Below are positions 1 through 7,141 of a stretch of 64,000 nt of DNA, piece after piece; the stretch's first letter is position 1, and each line of letters starts with the position of its first letter. The position numbers were made by a program, and so were the translations under genes. The stretch comes from Paenibacillus sp. MMS20-IR301 (GTDB lineage: Bacteria; Bacillota; Bacilli; Paenibacillales; Paenibacillaceae). Location of the stretch: positions 6,043,501 through 6,107,500 of the forward strand of contig NZ_CP135275.1 of NCBI RefSeq assembly GCF_032302195.1. The letters are read 5' to 3'. The notes under the pieces were generated by a model. The model saw nothing but the letters and a program-made list of their open reading frames with translations. It was not told the origin of the DNA and ran no database searches.

Positions 1-567
1 CTCACGGAGCACATGAACCTTGCTGCCTGCGGGCAGCAGCTTCTGGTTGGCAGTTTCGCTGTCTGAGTCCGGTAAGCTCCGCAGATTCACCCCCCAGGTC
101 ACTGAGGTCTCATGGGCTGCTGCCGAAGAGATGATGACAGATCCCGCTGCGGATTGCCAAGTTACCGTACTGCCCAGAGCTTCGCTGACGAAGCGCAGCG
201 GAACCATGCTGTAGCCCTGCGACAACTGCCCGGGTACAGGCAGGTCCAGGGTTCGTTCATTCAACCGGGCTATAGCAGAGCCTATGGTATAAGTCAGCGT
301 TGTACTGCCTTTAACGGCGGTTAAAGTCTTGCTCGTATTGTTCCAGGTAAGTGAAGCCCCCTGGGCTTCAAACAGGTCTCTGACAGGAACCAGCACGGTT
401 CCGCTGATGTTAAGCGGCGGTGCTTCAGGCTGGAGCTGCTGCCCGTCCAGATAAATGGATATCGGCTTAGAACCCTGCTCTGGTTGCGGGGCTGCTTCTG
501 CTTGGACTGAAGAGGATAACAAGGCCAGTCCGAGCAGGGACAGAAGCGCGATTCTGCTCGTTGTCAT
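1..567 (-). CDS. Secreted protein with copper-amine-oxidase-like N-terminal (stalk) domain, partial
   Basis: The reading frame runs from the ATG at 567 off the window edge, giving 189 residues and no stop. An SD-like AAGGTGATGAG precedes the start. Residues 1-25 form a signal peptide (MTTSRIALLSLLGLALLSS, then an alanine-rich cleavage region). Residues 35-150 look like two copper-amine-oxidase N-terminal-like subdomains: the phrases GTVLVPVRDLFEAQGASLTW and YSMVPLRFVSEALGSTVTW are typical of this Paenibacillus cell-surface domain. The visible end (VNLRSLPDSDSETANQKLLPAGSKVHVL) resembles the start of a bacterial SH3 domain, which would fit a wall-binding surface protein; that last part is inference. 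The downstream end is not in the window, so the full function is unknown. Confidence 0.8.
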   Translation of the reverse strand, partial: MTTSRIALLSLLGLALLSSSVQAEAAPQPEQGSKPISIYLDGQQLQPEAPPLNISGTVLVPVRDLFEAQGASLTWNNTSKTLTAVKGSTTLTYTIGSAIARLNERTLDLPVPGQLSQGYSMVPLRFVSEALGSTVTWQSAAGSVIISSAAAHETSVTWGVNLRSLPDSDSETANQKLLPAGSKVHVLRE

Positions 568-685
568 GTACTCATCACCTTATGGATAGATTTGATTCCA
601 TAGATTGGACGCAGGAGGGGAGAAATGGTTTTGTGCCAATTATTGGCATATTGCAGCGGCAGGCTGACTGCCGCTTAGGCTGCAC

Positions 686-728
686 TTGACTTCTGCTCCT
701 GTTCATCATAAAATCTAACCAGTTAGTT
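686..728 (+). promoter_or_regulatory. tetR promoter with operator-like dyad
   Basis: A TTGACT -35 (686-691), a 17-bp spacer and a TAAAAT -10 (709-714) form a good sigma-A promoter. Directly downstream lies the dyad CTAAC-CA-GTTAG (715-726). The 12-mer AACCAGTTAGTT (717-728) recurs with one mismatch at 1449-1460 before the ABC transporter genes, so both are probably bound by the TetR protein encoded between them. Confidence 0.65.
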
Positions 729-747
729 ATAAATGGAGGCGGCTAAT

Positions 748-1419
748 ATGGCAACAGCAGACAGCAAACGGGGTACTAAAATTTATGATGCCGCCCGGAC
801 CCGGGGAATCATCCTTGATGCTGCCGAGAGGATATTTGCCGGGCTGGGTTATTCGGCGGCACGGATTGATGTGATAGCGAAGGAGTCCGGATACAATAAG
901 AGTCTAATCTATCAGTATTTTGGCGACAAACTGGGCCTGTATACAGAGGTGGTCAAACGTGCAGACCAGATCGGGGAGCAGATTACAGGTACGTTCATTA
1001 CCGAATTATTGAAGAACGAGTTGCTTGTAACAGATGCTGCGGCGTTTAAGAGCTTTTTGAGAGCTATGACCCGTGAAATGGTATCCTTTCTGTTATCACA
1101 TCCGAGCTACCTGAAGATTCTGTTCTGGGAAGCGGCTGAAGACTGGAAGACATGGAATCAGATTACGTACCGCCCGGATGACGGTACACAGTTCTATGAT
1201 TTGGCCATAGCAGCCAAGCAGAGCGGGATTCTCCGGCAGGATCTGGACCCCCGGCTGTTTCCCATTCTGATTATGAACGTAACTACAGCTACACTGCAGT
1301 CCGCTGCAAGGTATGAGCATATACTCGGCGAGCGGGATTCGCCGCAGCTGAAGGAGCAGCTGATTGAACAGATAGCGCAATTTATCATCCATGGCGTAAT
1401 GGAACCGTCTTTGCTGTAA
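748..1419 (+). CDS. TetR/AcrR family transcriptional regulator
   Basis: This 223-residue protein has the N-terminal TetR helix-turn-helix: ILDAAERIFAGLGYSAARIDVIAKESGYNKSLIYQYFGDK at about residues 24-63. A helical ligand-binding domain of usual family length follows. The start at 748 is preferred over the ATG at 733 because the SD GGAGG (735-739) sits within the longer version and is 8 bases from 748. The gene is followed after about 65 bases by an ABC exporter (ATPase plus permease), and the same operator-like 12-mer lies in front of both units. It is therefore likely an autoregulated repressor of that exporter. The inducer is unknown. Confidence 0.85.
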   Translation: MATADSKRGTKIYDAARTRGIILDAAERIFAGLGYSAARIDVIAKESGYNKSLIYQYFGDKLGLYTEVVKRADQIGEQITGTFITELLKNELLVTDAAAFKSFLRAMTREMVSFLLSHPSYLKILFWEAAEDWKTWNQITYRPDDGTQFYDLAIAAKQSGILRQDLDPRLFPILIMNVTTATLQSAARYEHILGERDSPQLKEQLIEQIAQFIIHGVMEPSLL

Positions 1420-1441
1420 GGCGGTTGTTTTTTGGATCAAA

Positions 1442-1460
1442 TATAAACAACTAGTTAGTT
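1442..1460 (+). promoter_or_regulatory. -10-like element and TetR operator candidate before ABC exporter
   Basis: TATAAA (1442-1447) is followed by AACTAGTTAGTT (1449-1460), which matches 11 of 12 bases of the element at the tetR promoter. No clear -35 is visible at the right spacing. Confidence 0.5.
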
Positions 1461-1485
1461 TTAAAAAAGAACAGGAGTGATTGGC

Positions 1486-2412
1486 ATGACCGCAATGATT
1501 CAGACTCAAGGATTAACCAAGCATTTTGGCAGTAATCACGCCGTAAACGGATTATCCCTGGAGGTGAGCCAAGGGGAAATCTACGGGTTCCTGGGGCTGA
1601 ACGGAGCAGGCAAAACGACGACAATCCGTATGCTGCTGGGCATGATCCGGCCGGATTCCGGGTCCTCTTATATATCCGGGCAGCGGGTCGATGCAGGCAG
1701 TCATAAGCTGTGGTCCAGTGTGGGCTATATGGTGGAGACGCCGTACTCCTATCCGGAGCTTACCGTCCGCGAGAATCTGGAGATGATCCGCAGGCTGCGG
1801 GGCATTGCGGACCGCAAGGCGGTTGACAGCATTATCGGCCGGCTGCAGCTTACCGCGTACCGCGACCGCAAGGCCGGGACGCTCTCGCTGGGGAACGGGC
1901 AGCGGCTTGGTCTGGCCAAGGCTATGCTTCATCATCCGAAGGTGCTGATTCTGGATGAACCGACGAACGGTCTTGATCCGGCCGGAATTGTTGAGGTGCG
2001 GGAGCTGCTCCGCGGGCTGGCGCTTAATCACGGAGTAACGGTCTTCATATCGAGTCATATTCTCGGGGAGATCTCCAGACTGACAACACGGATTGGTATT
2101 GTGCATCAGGGCCGGCTGCTGCAGGAGACGGATGTCAGTAATCTGCAGCATCTGCTCCGCAAACAGCTGCTTGTAGAGACCCGTGAACCGGCAAAGTCGC
2201 GGGACAGGCTGATTCAGGCAGGCTTTAAAGTGAGGGTATCGGGGAATGGGACAATGCTGCTGCGGGATGAACAGGCTATAACGCATCCGGACCACATCTC
2301 CAAGCTGCTGGCATACGCCAATATGCCGCCTACCATGATTCGGGTGGAGGAAGAGGATTTGGAGGCTTATTTTCTTAGAATGATTGAAGCTGAAGGAGGA
2401 GTGGCAAAATGA
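1486..2412 (+). CDS. ABC transporter ATP-binding protein (BcrA-like)
   Basis: This 308-residue ATPase has a Walker A (GLNGAGKTT, about residue 40), a signature motif of the form LSLGNGQR, a Walker B (VLILDEPTNGLDPAG) and the H-loop region VTVFISSHIL. The family includes bacitracin/lantibiotic-type exporters of the CcmA/BcrA class. The C-terminal 80 residues are the usual extension of that class. The start at 1486 follows the SD ACAGGAG (1471-1477); GTG at 1477 overlaps that SD and is less likely. The stop overlaps the next start by 4 bases, indicating translational coupling with the permease. The transported substrate cannot be told from sequence; drug or peptide export is the usual role. Confidence 0.88.
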   Translation: MTAMIQTQGLTKHFGSNHAVNGLSLEVSQGEIYGFLGLNGAGKTTTIRMLLGMIRPDSGSSYISGQRVDAGSHKLWSSVGYMVETPYSYPELTVRENLEMIRRLRGIADRKAVDSIIGRLQLTAYRDRKAGTLSLGNGQRLGLAKAMLHHPKVLILDEPTNGLDPAGIVEVRELLRGLALNHGVTVFISSHILGEISRLTTRIGIVHQGRLLQETDVSNLQHLLRKQLLVETREPAKSRDRLIQAGFKVRVSGNGTMLLRDEQAITHPDHISKLLAYANMPPTMIRVEEEDLEAYFLRMIEAEGGVAK

Positions 2413-3158
2413 AGCAATTCCAATCGGCTCTGTGGGTAGAGACCTTGAAGCTCCGGCGCTCCAGGCTATTCTGGATTTCACTGGCGACCAGTGTGCTGCT
2501 GCCTGTAATGATCGGTCTTGTATTCTCCGGGTGGCTTGGCTCCCAGGACAGCTTCGAGGGTGAAATCAATCTGACCGGTTATCTGAAGGAGCTCGGTATT
2601 ATATTGTCCATGGGCGGACTTATCGGATTCGGGTTTGTATTCAGCTGGATCTTCGGCCGTGAATATTCCGACCGCACTGTCAAAGATATGCTGGCCTTAC
2701 CGCTGTCCCGGTACGGAACCGCTGCTGCCAAATTGATTGTAGCTGCTGCCTTGTGTGCAGTGCTGGCACTCATAATGTTCCTAACCGGCTGCATGACAGC
2801 ATGGCTTGTCCGGCTGGACGGCTGGAGCCTGGGAAATATCACATCCGGCTTCGGCAACTACGCACTGATTAGCCTTATGGTGATCTGCCTGAGCGTTCCA
2901 GTAGCTTGGATGGCCAGTACCGGGCGCGGGTATCTGCCTCCTCTGGGTTTCGTCCTGCTTACCATCGTGGCTGCCCAGTTTGGCGGAGCCCTGGGAATCG
3001 TGGAATATATTCCGTGGGCCATTCCCGGACTGCGCAGCGGCGCTTCCGGAGAGGAGCAGACCCATTTACAGATGCTGAGCCTGGTGCTTCCTTATCTTAC
3101 CGGAGGAATTGGCCTTATAGGTACTCTCGCCTGGTGGCGGTACGCCGACCAGACATAA
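2409..3158 (+). CDS. ABC-2 type transporter permease
   Basis: This 249-residue integral membrane protein has about six hydrophobic segments, starting with RLFWISLATSVLLPVMIGLVF (residues 19-39). The phrase FGREYSDRTVKDMLALPLSR at about residue 80 is typical of ABC-2 permeases that partner BcrA-type ATPases. The ATG overlaps the ATPase stop (ATGA), so the two proteins almost certainly assemble as a two-component exporter in the cytoplasmic membrane. Expression is expected to follow the TetR operator upstream of the ATPase gene. Confidence 0.85.
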   Translation: MKQFQSALWVETLKLRRSRLFWISLATSVLLPVMIGLVFSGWLGSQDSFEGEINLTGYLKELGIILSMGGLIGFGFVFSWIFGREYSDRTVKDMLALPLSRYGTAAAKLIVAAALCAVLALIMFLTGCMTAWLVRLDGWSLGNITSGFGNYALISLMVICLSVPVAWMASTGRGYLPPLGFVLLTIVAAQFGGALGIVEYIPWAIPGLRSGASGEEQTHLQMLSLVLPYLTGGIGLIGTLAWWRYADQT

Positions 3159-3189
3159 CTGCCCAAGCAACACCGGCTGCAAGCTGGCC

Positions 3190-3624
3190 TTAATAGAATA
3201 CTTTCTGCTGCAAGAGATCGAGCGCCCGCTCGATTTCTTTGCGTTCTTCGGGGGTTACTGCCTGAATACGCTGCTCAAACCGGACGGAAATCCGGGCGAA
3301 GGCCTCATTCATCATCGCCCCGCCGGCAGGCGAGAGCGTGATGCCTTGTCTGCGGCGGTCCTCCGGATCGGCAACACGCGCACAAAGCCCTTTTTCGCCC
3401 AGCTTCTTCAGTTCACGGCTTGTATTGGGCATCGACATCTGCATGCACTCGCTGATTTCGCTGAGCGTGACCGGCTGGCTGACAGCAATGTATTCGAGGA
3501 TCTTATATTGCAGCGGCGTTAAAGCCTCTGATTTCACATCTTTGGTTATATCATTCGTTATTTGGTGGACGGCAGCACTGAAGGCCACGAATTTCTGAAA
3601 CAGCTGGTTGTTGTCCTTGTCCAT
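3190..3624 (-). CDS. MarR family transcriptional regulator
   Basis: This 144-residue protein has a winged helix-turn-helix: QYKILEYIAVSQPVTLSEISECMQMSMPNTSRELKKLGEKGL at about residues 43-84, followed by the wing DPEDRRRQGITLSPAG. Dimerisation helices flank it, as is usual for MarR. The ATG at 3624 follows GAGGTGATCTT. It is transcribed divergently from a quinone reductase gene, and the shared intergenic region carries three related TTATCA-type dyads. One overlaps its own promoter and one lies at the start of the reductase transcript. It is inferred to repress both genes and to be released by quinones or other electrophiles, as for MarR-type quinone sensors. Confidence 0.88.
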   Translation of the reverse strand: MDKDNNQLFQKFVAFSAAVHQITNDITKDVKSEALTPLQYKILEYIAVSQPVTLSEISECMQMSMPNTSRELKKLGEKGLCARVADPEDRRRQGITLSPAGGAMMNEAFARISVRFEQRIQAVTPEERKEIERALDLLQQKVFY

Positions 3625-3656
3625 AAGATCACCTCAGAAGACAACATAGCAAAATA

Positions 3657-3740
3657 ATTATCAAATAACAATTATCATTTGACAACTAAATCGCAGCTGT
3701 GGTACCTTTTGGATAAAATATAACTTATCAAATGATAAGT
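3657..3740. promoter_or_regulatory. Divergent marR/quinone reductase control region with three TTATCA dyads
   Basis: ACTTATCA-AA-TGATAAGT (3723-3740) is a perfect 8-bp inverted repeat. Two degenerate copies lie at 3658-3671 (TTATCA-AA-TAACAA) and 3672-3685 (TTATCA-TT-TGACAA). On the minus strand TTGTCA (3685-3680), a 17-bp spacer and GATAAT (3662-3657) form a promoter for marR that is covered by the degenerate copies. TAAAAT/TATAAC (3714-3724) is a possible -10 for the reductase. Confidence 0.65.
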
Positions 3741-3754
3741 AAAGGGGCACGCTA

Positions 3755-4339
3755 ATGAAAACACTTGTTATCTATACACATCCGAATCACAACAGTCTCA
3801 GTTATGCATTCCTGCAGGAGGTGCTGCGCGGCAGCAAAGAGAATCCGCAGGTTACCGAAGTCAAGGTGCTTGATTTGTATGAGGCCGGTTTCGATCCGGT
3901 GCTGGTATTCAATGAGGATAAGCGCAGACGGGATATGCACCGTGATCCGCAGCTTGCGGAGTACCGGGAACAATTGCTGTGGGCTGACCAGGTGGTGCTT
4001 GTCTATCCGATCTGGTGGGGGCGGCCGCCGGCCATGCTGCTGGGGTATATCGACCGGATGTTCGCCTCCGGCTTCGCTTACCGGGATAAGGGCGGCCTGC
4101 TCCCGGAGGGGCTGCTCAAGGGCAAACGTGTTGTCTGCATCTCCAGCATGAAGGGCCCCGCCCATTATCCGCTGCTCTGGCTCAATAATTCACATAAGGT
4201 ATTGATGCGAAAGGCCTTATTCAATTATGTAGGCATCCGCAGGGTGAAGTTCTTTGAATTCGGCAGCATGGAGAGCCCGAAAGGCAAGCATAATCGGAAG
4301 CTGGAACAGATTTACCGGTATTTCAAGAACGTAGGCTGA
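3755..4339 (+). CDS. NAD(P)H-dependent oxidoreductase, flavodoxin-like fold
   Basis: This 194-residue protein belongs to the NAD(P)H dehydrogenase (quinone)/MdaB-YwrO group. The N-terminus MKTLVIYTHPNHNSLSYAF is the flavin phosphate-binding strand and loop. The central VVLVYPIWWGRPPAMLLGYIDRMFASGFAY is the hallmark active-site stretch of this family. It probably reduces quinones by two electrons in the cytosol, avoiding semiquinone radicals. It has an SD-like AAAGGGG and is divergent from a MarR gene with shared dyad operators, so electrophile-inducible expression is likely. The exact substrate is not determined. Confidence 0.85.
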   Translation: MKTLVIYTHPNHNSLSYAFLQEVLRGSKENPQVTEVKVLDLYEAGFDPVLVFNEDKRRRDMHRDPQLAEYREQLLWADQVVLVYPIWWGRPPAMLLGYIDRMFASGFAYRDKGGLLPEGLLKGKRVVCISSMKGPAHYPLLWLNNSHKVLMRKALFNYVGIRRVKFFEFGSMESPKGKHNRKLEQIYRYFKNVG

Positions 4340-4371
4340 CACAGGGCCCAGTAGCATCATTAACAATCCAT

Positions 4372-4407
4372 TTGACATTTGATCAACTTGTAACTACAAT
4401 AGTTACA
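4372..4407 (+). promoter_or_regulatory. qor promoter with 8-3-8 palindromic operator
   Basis: TTGACA (4372-4377), a 17-bp spacer and TACAAT (4395-4400) form a near-consensus promoter. The arms TGTAACTA (4389-4396) and TAGTTACA (4400-4407) are a perfect inverted repeat with a CAA centre, lying across the -10. A repressor bound here would block transcription. Sites of this GTAAC/GTTAC type are seen with HxlR/YodB-like redox repressors, but no such gene is adjacent. Confidence 0.7.
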
Positions 4408-4483
4408 GGAACAGATTGCTTTTGTATCAACAAGAATAAACAGCTGAAGTTCAAATACAAGCAACCCAAATGGAGGAATGGAT

Positions 4484-5338
4484 ATGAAGATTGCATTAAC
4501 AGGCGCAACCGGACAATTTGGCTCTATCGTAGCAGAGGTATTACTGAAGACTGTACCGGCCGGGAACCTCGTAGCCAGTGTCAGACAGCCGGAGAAGGCA
4601 GCAGAGCTGCAGGCCCGCGGCGTGGATGTCCGTCATGGCGATTTCGATCAGCCGGAGACACTGGATGCGGCTTTTGCCGGAGTGGACCGCCTGCTGATTG
4701 TCTCAGCCGACGGCGACAATGAGACAAGAGTCCGCCAGCACAAGGCGGCTGTAGATGCAGCTGTCCGGGCCGGAGTAGGCTACATTGTCTATACCAGCGT
4801 CGCTGACGCAGAGAACAGCTCCCTGTTCCTGGCACCCGTACACCGGGCGACAGAAGAATTCATCCGCGAGTCCGGTATCCCTTATGCCTTCCTGCGCAAT
4901 AACTGGTACCTGGAGAATGAAGCAGGCTCCATTCAGGCGGTTAAAGCTGGCGCACCTTGGCTGACCTCGGCCGGCGAAGGCAAGGTAGGCTGGGCTACCC
5001 GCCGTGATTATGCGGAAGCGGCTGCCGTAGTTCTTGCCGGCGACGGTAAGGATAGCGTCATCTACGAATTGTCCGGCACACCGGCTACCCAGGCAGAGCT
5101 CGCGGCCGTTACCGGCGGAGTGCTTGGCCAGGAAGTAGCTGTACAGCAGGTTGACGATGCAGCTTATGCGAGTATTATGGCTGGTGCAGGCGTCCCGGAA
5201 GCCGCATTGCCGATTGTAGTTGCCATTCAGGGCGCGATCCGTGACGGCGCGCTCGATATTAAGAGCGATGATCTGCAGAAGCTGCTGAACCGTCCGCTTA
5301 CACCGCTTAGCGAAGGCGTCAGCCAGCTGCTGGGCTGA
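4484..5338 (+). CDS. NmrA-like NAD(P)H:quinone oxidoreductase (QorB/YtfG-like)
   Basis: This 284-residue protein has a Rossmann motif at the N-terminus (MKIALTGATGQFG, a GxxGxxG variant), then HGDFDQPETLDAAFAGVDRLLIVSA. The motif FLRNNWYLEN is typical of type-2 quinone oxidoreductases (QorB/YtfG). It probably reduces quinones with NADPH in the cytosol. The start at 4484 has the SD GGAGG (4472-4476) 7 bases away; the ATG at 4478 overlaps that region. The gene stands alone between a promoter with a perfect palindromic operator and a strong terminator. It joins the preceding flavodoxin-type reductase as a second quinone-detoxifying enzyme, suggesting a local electrophile-stress block. Confidence 0.85.
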   Translation: MKIALTGATGQFGSIVAEVLLKTVPAGNLVASVRQPEKAAELQARGVDVRHGDFDQPETLDAAFAGVDRLLIVSADGDNETRVRQHKAAVDAAVRAGVGYIVYTSVADAENSSLFLAPVHRATEEFIRESGIPYAFLRNNWYLENEAGSIQAVKAGAPWLTSAGEGKVGWATRRDYAEAAAVVLAGDGKDSVIYELSGTPATQAELAAVTGGVLGQEVAVQQVDDAAYASIMAGAGVPEAALPIVVAIQGAIRDGALDIKSDDLQKLLNRPLTPLSEGVSQLLG

Positions 5339-5363
5339 TTAATAGCCCATCTGCCATCACATG

Positions 5364-5406
5364 AAAGCCGCAAGCCGCCCCCGAAGGGAACGGCTTGCGG
5401 CTTTTT
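5364..5406 (+). terminator. Rho-independent terminator
   Basis: AAAGCCGCAAGCCG and CGGCTTGCGGCTTTTT form a long GC-rich hairpin with a T-run just after the qor stop. Confidence 0.9.
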
Positions 5407-5888
5407 GATTGTTGGGGAAAATATAGTATCTGAGTCAACATCCCCACAATGTGGGGCACTTCGGGTCCAAACAAGAGCCCGATTTGACCCTTACGGACAC
5501 CACAGCCCTTGATGGCTCCATATCGGCCAATTTGGATGATTAAACGGACATCACAGCCTTTAAAAGACACGTTTCATGTGCTAGCTCTGCTTATCCGCCT
5601 AAATAACGGCGCTGGTGTCCGCAAGGACCGGCACTGTGGCGCTTTTCCACAGCTTAACGCCTCTCCTGTCCGTTATACTAAGCGATTAACTTAAATTAGC
5701 GTTGTGTCTCCCGAATCCGCATGTCGGCGCCCGGAATTAGGTGGATCTCCTCCACTTGCTCATGAACGGATCTGTTCATCGCAGACAGCTAGTGGAAAAA
5801 AGACATTTAATACAAGAGCTATCAGCCAGAATAACCCTTTGTCCGCGGCAGAAATCCAACCTAAATAAGGGGAAATCCAATTTTTACA
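5407..5888. other. Gene-free intergenic stretch with short repeats
   Basis: No supported gene is present. A 15-bp dyad CCCCACA-A-TGTGGGG lies at 5442-5456. Two near-identical 18-mers, ACGGACACCACAGCCCTT (5493-5510) and ACGGACATCACAGCCTTT (5544-5561), are 51 bp apart, and an inverted relative (GGCGCTGGTGTCCG, 5608-5621) follows. The short open frames here lack ribosome binding sites and family resemblance. Confidence 0.5.
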
Positions 5889-5940
5889 TTGACAACCTAG
5901 CCAGTCACCTTTATATTTATCGATAATGATTCTCATTATC
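5889..5940 (+). promoter_or_regulatory. Fur-regulated promoter (19-bp Fur box)
   Basis: TTGACA (5889-5894), a 17-bp spacer and TATATT (5912-5917) form the promoter. GATAATGATTCTCATTATC (5922-5940) is a perfect 8-3-8 inverted repeat and differs from the classical 19-bp Fur box only in the centre. It lies where transcription should start, so Fe-Fur would block the siderophore uptake operon under iron sufficiency. Confidence 0.9.
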
Positions 5941-6040
5941 GTATAATGTTGCAGAATCTTGAATTTGGATGCGGGGTCGTCAGCCAAGCTTGTCAGTACC
6001 AGGAACCACAAAATACACTAAACGATAAGGAAGGTATACA

Positions 6041-7141
6041 ATGAATCCGACAAGAAAGTTCTCTTTAAAGACTTTGATAGCTCCATTTGTACTTACAATA
6101 GCGCTAGTAGGCTGCTCCTCTAATCAGGGGGCCAATTCTGCGGCTTCACCATCACCGGCAGCAACTGCTTCTCCGGCGGCTGAAGCGGCTGCTACAGAGG
6201 CACCGGCCGCCCAGGATTCGGCTGCTGCCTATCCGATCACCATTAAGCATGCCCTTGGTGAAGCTGTACTTGAGAGCAAGCCTGAACGTATCGTGACTAT
6301 CCAATGGGCCAATCATGATGTCGCACTGGCTCTCGGCGTTGTTCCTGTAGGGTTCTCCGCAGCGAATTTTGGTGTTCAGGACGGAAGCGGACTTCTGCCT
6401 TGGACAGCAGAGAAGCTTAAGGAACTGGGCGCAACCGATCCGAATGTATTCCAGGATACAGACGGCCTTGATTTCGAAGCTATTTCCGATGCGAACCCGG
6501 ATGTAATTCTGGCTGCCTATTCCGGGATTACACAGGAGGATTATGATACACTTACCCAAATCGCTCCGGTTGTAGCTTATCCGACGGCACCTTGGGCAAC
6601 CACCTGGCGTGAGCAGGTCCTGCTGAACTCCGAAGGTATGGGGATGAAGGCGGAAGGCGAGCAGCTGATCAAGGATACCGAGGAAATGGTTAAAGACAAA
6701 GCGGGCAAATATCCGCAGATCAGCGGCAAAAAGGTAGTCTGGGTAAACTTCTCGGCTGAAGATTTGTCCAAGCTGCACATTTATACTCCTGTAGATTCCC
6801 GTGTCTCGTTCCTGTACGAGCTGGGTATGACCTATCCTGAAAGCATCACTTCACAGATTACCGATCCTACCAGCTACTCTCTGAGCTTAAGTGCTGAGAA
6901 TGTTGAAGCCTTGTACGATGCTGACCTGATTGTCGGATACGGCAATGCGGAACTGCTCAAGACCCTGCAGGCTGACTCCCTGCTCGGCAAGATTCCGGCA
7001 ATTGAAAGAGGTTCGGTAGCCTTCATCGACAGCGATACACCACTGGTAGCTGCGGGAACTCCTAATCCGCTGTCCATTGCGTACACTATTGATGAGTATC
7101 TGGCTTTGATCGGCGGAGCTATCGATAAAATAAATGAATAA
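6041..7141 (+). CDS. Ferric-siderophore ABC transporter substrate-binding lipoprotein
   Basis: This 366-residue lipoprotein has a signal peptide ending in the lipobox LVGC-S (Cys about residue 25). A linker rich in Ala, Ser and Pro (residues 30-60) follows, then a FhuD/BtuF-type periplasmic-binding-protein domain: ITIKHALGEAVLESKPERIVTIQWANHDVALALGV. It is anchored outside the membrane, captures an iron-siderophore complex and delivers it to the two permeases encoded next. In Bacillus the closest layout is YfiY with YfiZ-YfhA, which take up hydroxamate/citrate siderophores such as schizokinen; the ligand here is not proven. It is first in a four-gene operon behind a Fur box, and the next gene overlaps its end by 8 bases. 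Confidence 0.9.
   Translation: MNPTRKFSLKTLIAPFVLTIALVGCSSNQGANSAASPSPAATASPAAEAAATEAPAAQDSAAAYPITIKHALGEAVLESKPERIVTIQWANHDVALALGVVPVGFSAANFGVQDGSGLLPWTAEKLKELGATDPNVFQDTDGLDFEAISDANPDVILAAYSGITQEDYDTLTQIAPVVAYPTAPWATTWREQVLLNSEGMGMKAEGEQLIKDTEEMVKDKAGKYPQISGKKVVWVNFSAEDLSKLHIYTPVDSRVSFLYELGMTYPESITSQITDPTSYSLSLSAENVEALYDADLIVGYGNAELLKTLQADSLLGKIPAIERGSVAFIDSDTPLVAAGTPNPLSIAYTIDEYLALIGGAIDKINE

Noticed and set aside
1552..2481. 309-residue antisense frame opposite the ABC ATPase gene
   Set aside because: The sense strand has clear Walker motifs; the antisense frame has no SD or family resemblance and is a codon-bias shadow.
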